Made by a program: the position numbers and the translations under genes
The notes under the pieces: model-generated
Database searches by the model: none
Told to the model about the DNA's origin: nothing
What the model saw: only the letters and a program-made list of their open reading frames with translations
In this document: in pieces, positions 8,260-16,105 of the stretch
Layout: every line of letters starts with the position of its first letter
How positions within the stretch are numbered: the stretch's first letter is position 1
DNA from: Streptomyces liliifuscus
Lineage (GTDB): Bacteria; Actinomycetota; Actinomycetes; Streptomycetales; Streptomycetaceae
Direction: 5' to 3'
NCBI RefSeq assembly: GCF_016598615.1
Contig: NZ_CP066831.1
Coordinates: 7,068,001-7,132,000 of the forward strand
DNA length: 64,000 nt

Positions 8260-9141
8260 GTGACCTACCACTCCGGCTCGCGTGCCGTGCAGGACCGGGT
8301 CGGCGTGCGTGATCTCGCCGACCACGTCGGACGGTCGATCGGGGAGGGGCTGCGACCGGTGGCCGCCGCCTTCCTGGAACTCCAGCCGATGCTGGTGCTG
8401 GGCGCCGCCGACCCGGACACCGGCCGGGTGTGGGCCTCCCCGGTCACCGGCGAGCCCGGGTTCGTACGGGCCACCGGACCGCGGCAGATCTCGGTCGAGG
8501 GCGGCCCGCGCGCGGGCGACCCGCTCGCCGCGGCGCTCGCCGTCGCCGGGACCCCGGTCGGCACCATCGCGCTCGACCCGCGCACCCGCCGCCGCATGCG
8601 GCTCAACGGCCGCTCCCGGCCCACGCCTCGCGGCCTGGCGGTCGAGGCCGACCAGGTCTTCTCCAACTGCCCCAAGTACCTCCAGAAACGGGAGTCGTAC
8701 GAGACGGTCGCGCGCACCCCGGGCCAGCCGCTGCGTGGCAGTGAACTCGACGCGGCCCAGCGGGAGTTCGTCCGCGCCGCCGACACCTTCTTCCTCGCCA
8801 GCGTGCACGGGGGCGGCGCCGACGCCAGCCATCGCGGCGGCAACCCCGGTTTCGTGCACGTCACTTCACCGACCGAGCTGAGCTGGCGCGACTACCCCGG
8901 CAACTCGATGTTCCTCACCCTCGGCAACCTCGCCGCCGACCCGCGCGCCGGACTCCTGCTCCTCGATTGGGAGACGGGCGCCGCCCTCCAGCTCTCCGGC
9001 ACTGCCCGCACCGAGTTCGCCCCCGACGGCACCCGCACCGTCCGCCTCACCGTCGAGGCGGTCGTGGACACGCCCGGGGCGAGCCCGCTGCGCTGGTCGC
9101 CGCCCGAATACTCACCGGCGAACCCGCCCCTGCCGTATTAA
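8260..9141 (+). CDS. Pyridoxamine 5'-phosphate oxidase-like flavin-binding protein
   Basis: A 293-aa protein from GTG 8260 (VTYHSGSRAVQ) with GAGGAGG 5 nt upstream; an open frame upstream to 7939 overlaps the VOC gene and is not needed. Two split-barrel modules are visible: residues about 40-135 (LELQPMLVLGAADPDTGRVWAS ... GTIALDPRTRRRMRLNGR) and about 165-285 (RAADTFFLASVHGG ... GNPGFVHV, YPGNSMFLTLGNLAADPRAGLLLLDWETG). The repeated 'RMRLNG' and 'NLAADPRAGLL' strings are typical of the PNPOx-like family. Probably an FMN- or F420-linked oxidoreductase of unknown substrate. Confidence 0.82.
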   Translation: MTYHSGSRAVQDRVGVRDLADHVGRSIGEGLRPVAAAFLELQPMLVLGAADPDTGRVWASPVTGEPGFVRATGPRQISVEGGPRAGDPLAAALAVAGTPVGTIALDPRTRRRMRLNGRSRPTPRGLAVEADQVFSNCPKYLQKRESYETVARTPGQPLRGSELDAAQREFVRAADTFFLASVHGGGADASHRGGNPGFVHVTSPTELSWRDYPGNSMFLTLGNLAADPRAGLLLLDWETGAALQLSGTARTEFAPDGTRTVRLTVEAVVDTPGASPLRWSPPEYSPANPPLPY

Positions 9142-9150
9142 CGTCTGTGC

Positions 9151-9597
9151 ATGCACAAGGAGTTGAGGGTGGCGGCCTACGCCGTATGCGTGCGGGACGA
9201 TCGGATACTCCTCGCGCGTCTGGTGGAGAAGAACGGCACCAGGCCCTGGACGCTGCCCGGCGGCGGCATGGACCACGGCGAGGACCCGTACGACACCGTG
9301 ATCCGGGAGGCCCAGGAGGAGACCGGGTACACGGTCGAGCCCCTCTCGCTGCTGGGCGTCGACTCCATCCGGCGCACCTACGCGCGCCGCCTCGGCCCCG
9401 CCGCCGACTTCCAGGGCCTGCGGATCGTCTACGAGGTCGGCGTCACCGGCGGCGAACTGCGCCACGAGACCGACGGCTCCACAGACCTGGCAGCCTGGCA
9501 CCCACTGGACGAGGTACCTGCCCTGGACCGGGTGGGTCTCGTCGACGTGGGCCTCACACTGTGGCGGGACCGGCCAGCGGTGGGGCGTGCCCCGTAA
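9151..9597 (+). CDS. Nudix hydrolase
   Basis: A 148-aa protein, ATG 9151, nine bases after the preceding stop, so probably co-transcribed with it. The Nudix box is complete: GGGMDHGEDPYDTVIREAQEETGY matches G-x5-E-x7-REUXEE-x-G-U when read from GMDHGE. Nudix enzymes cleave nucleoside diphosphates linked to another group; this short single-domain form does not reveal which. A CCCCGTAAGGGG hairpin overlaps its stop. Confidence 0.9.
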   Translation: MHKELRVAAYAVCVRDDRILLARLVEKNGTRPWTLPGGGMDHGEDPYDTVIREAQEETGYTVEPLSLLGVDSIRRTYARRLGPAADFQGLRIVYEVGVTGGELRHETDGSTDLAAWHPLDEVPALDRVGLVDVGLTLWRDRPAVGRAP

Positions 9598-9661
9598 GGG
9601 GCGCGGGGCTGAGCCGATATGCGGCTCCGCCGCGTGGGCGCGACCAGCCGAAGCGCACCCG
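9589..9661 (+). repeat. Dispersed GGGGCGCGGGG element, variant copy
   Basis: Carries CCCCGTAAGGGGCGCGGGG then GCGCGACCAGCCGAAGCGCACC, with an extra GC-rich hairpin (GCCGATATGCGGCTCCGCCGC) in the middle. Member of the element found about ten times in this window. Confidence 0.6.
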
Positions 9662-9810
9662 CAGGTTCATAACCACCCCCAGCGGAGCGCCTTCGTACCC
9701 AGCCAGGTGAACTTGGAGTGACCGCCTCCCCTCGGTTCAGACAGGGCTCGGTGGACGCGGAGGGTAACCAAGATCCACGTACGGTGATCGGCGCTGCCCG
9801 TTGCTGTCGA

Positions 9811-9828
9811 GTTAACGCGCAGGTCACC
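9811..9828 (+). promoter_or_regulatory. Candidate PHO-box-like direct repeat
   Basis: GTTAACG (9811-9817) and GGTCACC (9822-9828) are spaced 11 nt, the period of PhoP direct-repeat units (consensus GTTCACC); matches are 5/7 and 6/7. A possible -10 (CAGTAT, 9845-9850) follows, and the downstream gene is an exported phosphoesterase. Weak but suggestive. Confidence 0.3.
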
Positions 9829-9859
9829 CCCGGTGCCAACGATCCAGTATGAGCGGGCT

Positions 9860-9875
9860 GTTCGCGTCAGCGAAC
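9860..9875. promoter_or_regulatory. Perfect 16-bp inverted repeat before phosphoesterase gene
   Basis: GTTCGC (9860-9865), GTCA, GCGAAC (9870-9875). It lies 46 bp before the start codon, just after the candidate -10. It resembles a ClgR box but has a 4-nt rather than a 5-nt spacer. Rest of the 9598-9921 gap holds no gene. Confidence 0.35.
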
Positions 9876-9921
9876 CGCCCGCGACCACTGCTGACGCGTT
9901 CGGACCCGGGGAGATCGCGCC

Positions 9922-11682
9922 ATGTCGCGCATACGCTCTGTCGCCACCGCCACTGTTCGTGACCGCCGCGCCTTCCTGGCCGCAACCGGGGCGGTGTCCC
10001 TCTCCGCGGGCATCGGCCTCGCGCTGCGGCCCGGTTCCGGCGAGGCCGCCGCGCACACCGCCTCGGCCGAGGGGCAGCCCCTCGCGGTCTCCCGCCCCGC
10101 GCCGGCCGCGCCGCTGGCCCCGTACACCCGCGGCACCACCCTCTCGACGGTCGCGGTCCCGCGCGGCGGCTCCGGGTACCGGCGGCTCGGCGACGGGCCC
10201 GCCTGGTCGCGTGTCGTCCGCGGCGACCTGGCCGCACCCAAGGCGGGCCGGGGCGAACGGCGCACCGCGCTCGCCGCGTTCGTGCAGTTCACCGACCTGC
10301 ACCTGGTCGACGTACAGCACCCGCTGCGCTACGAGTACCTGCGCTCCCAGACCGCCAGCGCCTGGCGCCCCCAGGAGGCCCTGTCCGTGCCCGGCGCGGT
10401 CTCGCTCGTCGAGCGGGTCAACGCGTTGCGCGGCGCCCCCGTCACCGGCTCGCCGCTGCACTTCGTGATGACCACCGGCGACAACACCGACAACAACGCC
10501 AAGACGGAACTGGACTGGTTCCTGAAGGTGATGAGCGGTGGCCGGATCACCCCCAACTCCGGTGACCCGAACCGCTACGAGGGCGTCCAGAACAGCGATC
10601 TCAAGCTGTACTGGCAGCCCGACGCGGCCCTGCGCGACGCCGACAAGCAGCTCGGCTTCCCGCGCATCGACGGCTTCCTCGCCGCCGCGATCCGCGAACT
10701 GCGCAGCCCCGGCCTCAACCTGCCCTGGTACTCCACGGTCGGCAACCACGACTCGCTGCCCGGCGGCTGCTACGCGCCCGGCGACTCCTTCTTCGCCGAC
10801 TTCGCGGTCGGCGGCAGGAAGCTGATGACCCTCGACGAGTCGGAGGGCGTCACCATCTGGAACAACGTCAGGAAGGGCGGCGACCCCAAGGGCGCGGCCT
10901 TCAAGGCGATGCTCAAGTCCCAGGCGCGGAAGATGCGTTCGGTCACCCCGGACGAGGGCCGCGCCCCCTTCACCCCCGCCGAGTACCTCCAGGCGCACCT
11001 CGACCCCGCGCACACCGGAGCGGGCCCCATCGGGCACGGCTACTCGCAGGCGAACCTCGCCGCGAAGACGCAGTACTACACCTTCCGCATCGCCGACGGC
11101 CTGATCGGTGTCAGCCTCGACAGCACCGACCCGGGCGGCCACTACGAGGGTTCGCTCGGCACCGCCCAACTGCGGTGGCTGGAGCGCACGCTGAAGACGG
11201 CCGAGAAGAACAAGGAACACGTCGTCGTGTTCAGCCACCACACCAGCAAGTCGATGCGCAACCTCCGTGAGGACCCGGCCCACCCGGGCGAGCGGCGGCA
11301 CGGCGGTGACGAGGTGCTCGTCCTCCTCGGCAAGTACCGCTCGGTGCTGGCCTGGGTGAACGGCCACAGCCACAAGAACAAGATCACGCCGCACTCCGCC
11401 CCGGACGGCCGCTCCTTCTGGGAGGTCTCCACCGCCTCCCACATCGACTTCCCGCAGCTCGCCCGGGTGATCGAGATCGTCGACAACCACGACGGCACGG
11501 TCTCCCTGTTCACCACGCTCATCGAGTCCGGCGCCCCGCACGGCACGGACTTCGCCGACCTCTCCCAGACGGGCCTCGCCGCCCTCTACCGAGAGCTCTC
11601 CTTCAACGCCCCGGGCTCCCGCACGGACCTCAGCGGCGAGCCGGGAGACCGCAACACAGAGCTGGTACTGAAGAAGGGCTGA
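9922..11682 (+). CDS. Tat-exported metallophosphoesterase (TIGR03767-like)
   Basis: A 586-aa protein from ATG 9922. Tat-type signal: DRRAFLAATGAVSLSAGIGLAL (twin Arg near residue 15). The calcineurin-like metal-binding blocks appear in order: FTDLHLVD (D-x-H), TTGDNTDNN (G-D), TVGNHDSLPGG (GNHD), VVFSHHTSKSM (H) and VNGHSHKNKI (GHxH). Long insertions between blocks fit the actinobacterial TIGR03767 group. It probably hydrolyses extracellular phosphoesters. A PHO-box-like repeat lies upstream. Confidence 0.88.
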   Translation: MSRIRSVATATVRDRRAFLAATGAVSLSAGIGLALRPGSGEAAAHTASAEGQPLAVSRPAPAAPLAPYTRGTTLSTVAVPRGGSGYRRLGDGPAWSRVVRGDLAAPKAGRGERRTALAAFVQFTDLHLVDVQHPLRYEYLRSQTASAWRPQEALSVPGAVSLVERVNALRGAPVTGSPLHFVMTTGDNTDNNAKTELDWFLKVMSGGRITPNSGDPNRYEGVQNSDLKLYWQPDAALRDADKQLGFPRIDGFLAAAIRELRSPGLNLPWYSTVGNHDSLPGGCYAPGDSFFADFAVGGRKLMTLDESEGVTIWNNVRKGGDPKGAAFKAMLKSQARKMRSVTPDEGRAPFTPAEYLQAHLDPAHTGAGPIGHGYSQANLAAKTQYYTFRIADGLIGVSLDSTDPGGHYEGSLGTAQLRWLERTLKTAEKNKEHVVVFSHHTSKSMRNLREDPAHPGERRHGGDEVLVLLGKYRSVLAWVNGHSHKNKITPHSAPDGRSFWEVSTASHIDFPQLARVIEIVDNHDGTVSLFTTLIESGAPHGTDFADLSQTGLAALYRELSFNAPGSRTDLSGEPGDRNTELVLKKG

Positions 11683-11683
11683 T

Positions 11684-11747
11684 CCCCTTCGGGAGGGGGC
11701 GCCCCTTCAGGGGCGCGGGGAACTGCGCGACCAGCCACGACGCACCT
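11684..11747 (+). repeat. Hairpin plus dispersed GGGGCGCGGGG element
   Basis: CCCCTTCGGGAGGGG hairpin right after the phosphoesterase stop, then GCCCCTTCAGGGGC and the core GGGGCGCGGGGAACTGCGCG, GACCAGCCACGACGCACC. Lies between convergent genes and may serve as terminator. Confidence 0.7.
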
Positions 11748-11782
11748 GCAGCTTCAGGACGACACAACTCACCCCGCGCCAC

Positions 11783-12427
11783 TCACGAGTTGTTCAGGTA
11801 AGCCAACACCGCAAGCACCCGCCGATGCCCGCTGTCACTGGGCGGCAACCCCAACTTCAAAAACACATTCCCGATGTGCTTGCTGACGGACCGCTCGGTC
11901 ACCACAAGCACCTTGGCGATCGTCGTGTTGTCATGCCCTTCGGCCATCAGCTGAAGAACCTCCCGCTCACGAGGAGTGAGTGAATCGAGCGGCGAGTCCC
12001 GCCGCCGCACCAGTAGCTCCGACACCACCTCGGGGTCCAACGCGGTCCCCCCGGACGCGACCCGGTCGAGCGCGTCCAGGAACTCGTCGACCCGACCCAC
12101 CCGGTCCTTGAGCAGATAGCCGACCCCGCTCGCCCCACCGCCGAGCAACTCCGCGGCGTACGACTCCTCGACGTACTGCGAGAGCACGAGCACGGGCAGC
12201 CCGGGGATCTCCTTGCGGGCCGCGAGCGCCGCGCGCAGCCCCTCGTCGCGGAAGCCGGGCGGCATCCGGACGTCGAGCACGGCGACATCGGGGCGGTGTT
12301 CGAGCAGCGCGGGCAGCACCTCGGGCCCGCTGCCCGCGACGGCCACCACCTCGTGCCCGGAGGAGGTGAGCAGCAGGACGAGCCCCTCCCGCAACAGGGC
12401 GTTGTCCTCGGCGATCACCACACGCAC
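11783..12427 (-). CDS. NarL/LuxR-family response regulator
   Basis: A 214-aa protein, GTG start 12427, overlapping the 3' end of the sensor kinase gene by 13 nt. Receiver domain 1-120: acidic pocket ED near residues 7-8, phospho-acceptor Asp in VAVLDVRMPPG, and the switch Lys in YLLKDRVG. C-terminal LuxR helix-turn-helix: LTPREREVLQLMAEGHDNTTIAKVLVVTERSVSKHIGNVF. Partner of the kinase at 12415-13584; targets unknown. The small membrane protein just upstream of the kinase is an obvious candidate. Confidence 0.93.
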   Translation of the reverse strand: MRVVIAEDNALLREGLVLLLTSSGHEVVAVAGSGPEVLPALLEHRPDVAVLDVRMPPGFRDEGLRAALAARKEIPGLPVLVLSQYVEESYAAELLGGGASGVGYLLKDRVGRVDEFLDALDRVASGGTALDPEVVSELLVRRRDSPLDSLTPREREVLQLMAEGHDNTTIAKVLVVTERSVSKHIGNVFLKLGLPPSDSGHRRVLAVLAYLNNS

Positions 12428-13584
12428 GGCAGCTCCACTTCGATCACGGTCGGGCCCCCGACGGGGCTGTTCAGCTGAAGGGTCCCGTCGAGCGCGGCGA
12501 CGCGCCGCTGCATCCCGAGCAGCCCGGAACCACCGGCCTCGTCGGCCCCGCCCCGGCCCTCGTCGCGTACGGTCACCCGCAGCCCTCTGTCCACGCGGAC
12601 GAGGCGGACCTCGGCCCGCTCCGCACCGCTGTGCTTCGCGGCGTTCGTCAGTGACTCGGCGACGACGAAGTACGCGGCGGCCTCGACCGCCGCCGGGGCC
12701 CGCGCCCCGTCCCGCTCGCTGTCGGCGTCCTCCAGGCCGTCCACGGTCACGGCCACGTCCAGGCCGCTGCTCGCGGCGAGCGCCCGGACCGCGCCGGCCA
12801 GACCGCGGTCGGTGAGGATCGGCGGGTGGATGCCCCGTACGACGTGCCGCAGTTCGGTCAGGGCCTCCTCGGCCTGGTCCTGGGCGTCGTCGAGGAGCCT
12901 GCGCGCGGCCTCTGGATCACGGTCGTACGCCCGCTTGGCCAGCCCGATCCGCATCGACAGGGAGACCAGCCGGGCCTGGGTGCCGTCGTGCAGGTCCCGC
13001 TCGATGCGCCGCAGCTCGGCGCCGTGCGCGGCGATCGCGCCGGCCCGGGTCTCGGTCAGCTCCTCGACCCGCACGGCGAGCTGCGCCTTGGGGGAGGGCC
13101 TGAGCAGGGCGGTCGACCACTTGGCGTCTAGATCCGCGAGCCGGCCGATCAACGGCAGCACGAAAGCCCTGCGGCGCAGCAGCCCGGACCACACACCGTC
13201 GACGAGCAGGCCCAGCGGCCACAGCGGGATCGCCAGATACGGCAGGCAGCCGTACCCGTAGTAGGCGACCATCCAGCGCAGATCGGTGAACGTGCCCGGA
13301 TCGCGGACGACCGTACGCACCCGCTCGCGCACCGTGCCCTCGACGGGCCGGTAGGCCTCGGGGATCTCCTGGCCCGTCCACGCGGCCACCATGCGCCGCT
13401 TGGCCCCGGCGATCCGGCGCACCAGCAGCACCGTCTCGGGCAACAGCCCGATGGCGACCACGCTGACCGCGCCGATGGCCCCGATCAGCAGGACCGTGAC
13501 GAAGAGGTACGAGCCGAAGGACAGCACGGCGGCAGGCGCGAGCTGACGTGTGGCCCGCGCGGCCTCCCGGACTGTCTTCCGCAT
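12415..13584 (-). CDS. Sensor histidine kinase, HisKA_3 type
   Basis: A 389-aa protein from ATG 13584 (MRKTVREAARATRQL). Two N-terminal TM segments (about 18-45) and a second hydrophobic pair (GYGCLPYLAIPLWPLGLLVDGVW, about 110-135) precede the dimerisation/phosphoacceptor region RRIERDLHDGTQARLVSLSMRIG (His around 208). HATPase_c: FVVAESLTNAAKHSGA (N box), VRDEGRGGAD and GSGLLGMQRRVAALDG (G boxes). Only a short sensor region, so it may sense the membrane. TACTCT 12 nt before ATG could be a -10, implying a leaderless transcript. Confidence 0.92.
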   Translation of the reverse strand: MRKTVREAARATRQLAPAAVLSFGSYLFVTVLLIGAIGAVSVVAIGLLPETVLLVRRIAGAKRRMVAAWTGQEIPEAYRPVEGTVRERVRTVVRDPGTFTDLRWMVAYYGYGCLPYLAIPLWPLGLLVDGVWSGLLRRRAFVLPLIGRLADLDAKWSTALLRPSPKAQLAVRVEELTETRAGAIAAHGAELRRIERDLHDGTQARLVSLSMRIGLAKRAYDRDPEAARRLLDDAQDQAEEALTELRHVVRGIHPPILTDRGLAGAVRALAASSGLDVAVTVDGLEDADSERDGARAPAAVEAAAYFVVAESLTNAAKHSGAERAEVRLVRVDRGLRVTVRDEGRGGADEAGGSGLLGMQRRVAALDGTLQLNSPVGGPTVIEVELPCVW

Positions 13585-13696
13585 GGCGATCAGAGTAGGC
13601 GAACGGGCACACGTGCGGACGCGTGCCCGCCTTCCTTTGATCAGCGGACACCTTCCCTTGACCTGCGGTCGCCTCCCGCGACGCACCGCCGGCGTG

Positions 13697-13712
13697 GTGT
13701 AGCCCGCTACAC
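13697..13712. promoter_or_regulatory. 16-bp inverted repeat in divergent spacer
   Basis: GTGTAGC (13697-13703), CC, GCTACAC (13706-13712). It lies between the sensor kinase gene (minus) and the small membrane protein gene (plus), and could be the response-regulator or other operator site. Confidence 0.35.
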
Positions 13713-13818
13713 CTCCGGTTCGGGAGGGCACTCCCTCGTGGCGGCGAGCGGATCCCGGGATCGTTGATCTCAGTCGATCGCGGGAGTTCCGAGCTCCCCC
13801 ACCCGGAAGGAAACTCCC

Positions 13819-14013
13819 ATGAAGGCGCTGCTCTCCTCGAAGCCGGTCCTGTGGTTCCTGTTCCTGTTCAACCTCGTCGTCGCCGCGGCCGCGCCCTTCG
13901 TCGTGGACGGCTCGCAGGGCGTGATGACCGCCGTCGGCATGGGCGTCGTCTCCCTCGGGGCGGGCCTGAGCCTCCTCAAGGGCCGCGGGCAGGGACAGGG
14001 CCGGCAGGCCTGA
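13819..14013 (+). CDS. Small two-helix membrane protein
   Basis: A 64-aa protein, ATG 13819 preceded by GGAAGGAAA. Two hydrophobic stretches: SKPVLWFLFLFNLVVAAAAPF and VMTAVGMGVVSLGAGLSLL, ending in a basic Gln/Gly tail (KGRGQGQGRQA). No known family is evident. Its position next to the divergent two-component system suggests it could be its target or sensor accessory. Confidence 0.75.
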   Translation: MKALLSSKPVLWFLFLFNLVVAAAAPFVVDGSQGVMTAVGMGVVSLGAGLSLLKGRGQGQGRQA

Positions 14014-14165
14014 GCTGCTGAAGCCTGTCGGCCCGAGCTGTTCCGGAAGGGCCGAAACCCGCTCAACCGCCGCAGTCGCAGGCAACCCGTACCACATGCC
14101 ACCGGGTCCCTCCCGTCGGTTCACCACGACGAACACGACGGACACGACGGATGGGACTCGACGAC

Positions 14166-15335
14166 ATGACTGCATCCCGCACGCTGCGCCTCGGACTGAC
14201 GAGCGCGGCCGCACTGGTCGCGGCCTCGCTCACGGCTCCGATGGCCATGGCCTCCCCGGCCTCCTCCTCGGCCCCGGCCCCGCTCAGAGACCACCGCGCG
14301 ACCCAGCGGGCGATGGACGCCGCCGTGCAGGACGGCGTCCCCGGTGTGGCCGGGCAGGCGAAGGACAAGTACGGGACCTGGAAGGGCACTTCGGGCGTCG
14401 GCAACCTCAGGACGAAGCAGCCGCGTTCCGCCCACGACCACTTCCGCGTCGGCAGCATCACCAAGACGTTCGTGTCGACGGTGCTGCTCCAACTGGAGGC
14501 GGAGGGACGGCTCTCGCTCGACGACAAGGTGGAGAAGTGGCTGCCGGGCGTGGTCCGCGGGAACGGTCACGACGGCAGCCGGATCACCCTCCGCCAGCTT
14601 CTCAACCACACCAGCGGCATCTTCAACTACACCGACGACGAGGACTTCGGCCGGACCTATTTCCTCAAGGACGGCTTCTTCGAGCACCGCTTCGACCGCC
14701 TTTCGCCCGCGCAGCTCGTGAAGATCGCCACGGCCCACAAGCCGGACTTCGAGCCGGGCACCTCCTGGAACTACTCCAACACCAACTACGTACTGGCCGG
14801 GATGGTGATCGAGAAGGCCACGGGCCACGCGTACGGGGACGAGGTCAGGCAGCGCATCGTCGAGCCGCTCGGCCTGCACGCCACGACGGTCCCCGGCACG
14901 ACCCCGCACCTGCCCCGGCCCAGCAGCCGGGCGTACGGCAAGCTCGCCGAATCCACCACCGGCCCGACCTACGACGTCACGGAGCTCAACCCGTCCCTCG
15001 CCTCCGCGGCGGGCGAGATGATCTCCGACTCGGGCGACCTCAACCGCTTCTACTCGGCGCTGCTGCGGGGCAAGCTGCTGCCGAAGAAGCAGCTGAGCGA
15101 GATGAAGACCACCATCAAGGTCGACGCGATCCCGAACGCCGGCTACGGCCTCGGTCTCATCGAGCGCAGGCTGAGCTGCGGTGTCGTCGTCTGGGGCCAC
15201 GGCGGCGGCATCCACGGCTCGAGCTCGGAGGCCGTCACGACGGCGGACGGCCGCCACTCCCTCGCCTTCAACTTCAACGGCGACTGGTCGGGGGACAGCG
15301 AGGCGGTGATCGAGGCGGAGTTCTGCGCCGAGTAA
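14166..15335 (+). CDS. Exported serine hydrolase, beta-lactamase / D-Ala-D-Ala carboxypeptidase fold
   Basis: A 389-aa protein. ATG 14166 (MTASRTLRLG) places the signal peptide at the very N-terminus (LTSAAALVAASLTAPMAMAS); ATG 14151 is the alternative. Active-site motifs are present: Ser-x-x-Lys in VGSITKTFVS, Tyr-Ser-Asn in WNYSNTNYVLAG and the His-Gly-Gly counterpart of KTG in VWGHGGGIHG. This is the class C beta-lactamase / R61 DD-peptidase fold, known in Streptomyces as secreted carboxypeptidases and esterases. True beta-lactam hydrolysis is not implied. Confidence 0.88.
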   Translation: MTASRTLRLGLTSAAALVAASLTAPMAMASPASSSAPAPLRDHRATQRAMDAAVQDGVPGVAGQAKDKYGTWKGTSGVGNLRTKQPRSAHDHFRVGSITKTFVSTVLLQLEAEGRLSLDDKVEKWLPGVVRGNGHDGSRITLRQLLNHTSGIFNYTDDEDFGRTYFLKDGFFEHRFDRLSPAQLVKIATAHKPDFEPGTSWNYSNTNYVLAGMVIEKATGHAYGDEVRQRIVEPLGLHATTVPGTTPHLPRPSSRAYGKLAESTTGPTYDVTELNPSLASAAGEMISDSGDLNRFYSALLRGKLLPKKQLSEMKTTIKVDAIPNAGYGLGLIERRLSCGVVVWGHGGGIHGSSSEAVTTADGRHSLAFNFNGDWSGDSEAVIEAEFCAE

Positions 15336-15395
15336 CCGCCCGGAGGGTGGGCCGGGTGAGCGCGCACAGGGCCGCTCACCCGTTCCTGGCAACCC

Positions 15396-15965
15396 TCAGG
15401 TCCCCATCCCCATCCCCATCCCCGTACTGGACCCGGCCCCGGACGCGGCCCGCAGCAGACGGAGCTGCCCGATCTCGGCGACGTTCTTCATGAGCTCGGC
15501 GTTCACCCAGCCGGCCATGTGGGCGACGGTGTACTCCGGATCGTTCTGCCACGGGAACGGGGCGACGGCGTCCAACTCGGCGTCCGTGAACCGCTCCAGC
15601 ACCGCCAGCCACTCCTCACGCAGTCCGCGCAACCACGCGACGGCGGCCTTCCCGTCCCCCGGCCACACGATCTCGGTCCGCTCCCGCGGCACCCGCCCCT
15701 GGGCGTGATCGGCGGCCACACTCCACCACCACCCGATGTGCCAGCTCACCCACCCGATCGTGGGAACCGGAATCGGGTCGGGCTCGGCATCCGCCCAGTC
15801 CGCCACCCACCGCCCATCACCATCGCCGTCCGGACGCACCGTCCAGCAGAGCGGCCCGGGCTCCCACAGGAAGTCCTCGTCCTCCAGCCGCTCCAAGTGG
15901 TACTCGAACAACGACCACGTCAACTCGAACTGCCGGTGCAGCAGTTCACAACGGGAAACAGTCAC
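15396..15965 (-). CDS. DinB-superfamily protein
   Basis: A 189-aa protein from GTG 15965 (VTVSRCELLHRQFELTW); the frame is open further upstream to 16166 but that part has no family signature and would overlap the divergent promoter. Four-helix DinB signature: first His in the LLHRQFELTWSLFEYHLERL helix, then IGWVSWHIGWWWSVAADHA (His-x3-rich centre) and YTVAHMAGWVNAELMKNVAEIG (last His), which would bind a metal. Related to maleylpyruvate isomerase/mycothiol- or bacillithiol-transferases. The C-terminus ends GMGMGMGT, encoded by a 6-bp tandem repeat. Confidence 0.8.
   Translation of the reverse strand: MTVSRCELLHRQFELTWSLFEYHLERLEDEDFLWEPGPLCWTVRPDGDGDGRWVADWADAEPDPIPVPTIGWVSWHIGWWWSVAADHAQGRVPRERTEIVWPGDGKAAVAWLRGLREEWLAVLERFTDAELDAVAPFPWQNDPEYTVAHMAGWVNAELMKNVAEIGQLRLLRAASGAGSSTGMGMGMGT
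15400..15424. repeat. Hexanucleotide tandem repeat in gene 3' end
   Basis: CCCCAT repeated three to four times at the end of the DinB-like gene, translated as (Gly-Met)3. Replication slippage site. Confidence 0.7.
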
Positions 15966-16105
15966 CGGGCGACTCTGACATGCCGTCACTCCTGACGGGA
16001 AACGGTTATCAAAGGGCGTACACAGACCGGCCCGTACGATCCGGCGCAATCCCGCAGGCCGCGAACTATCCTGCTGCGCACGTGGATTGAGAGCTCGGGG
16101 GAAGC

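Noticed and set aside
14166..15335. Dedicated antibiotic-resistance beta-lactamase
   Set aside because: Motifs fit equally the secreted DD-carboxypeptidase/esterase group; no regulator or resistance context.
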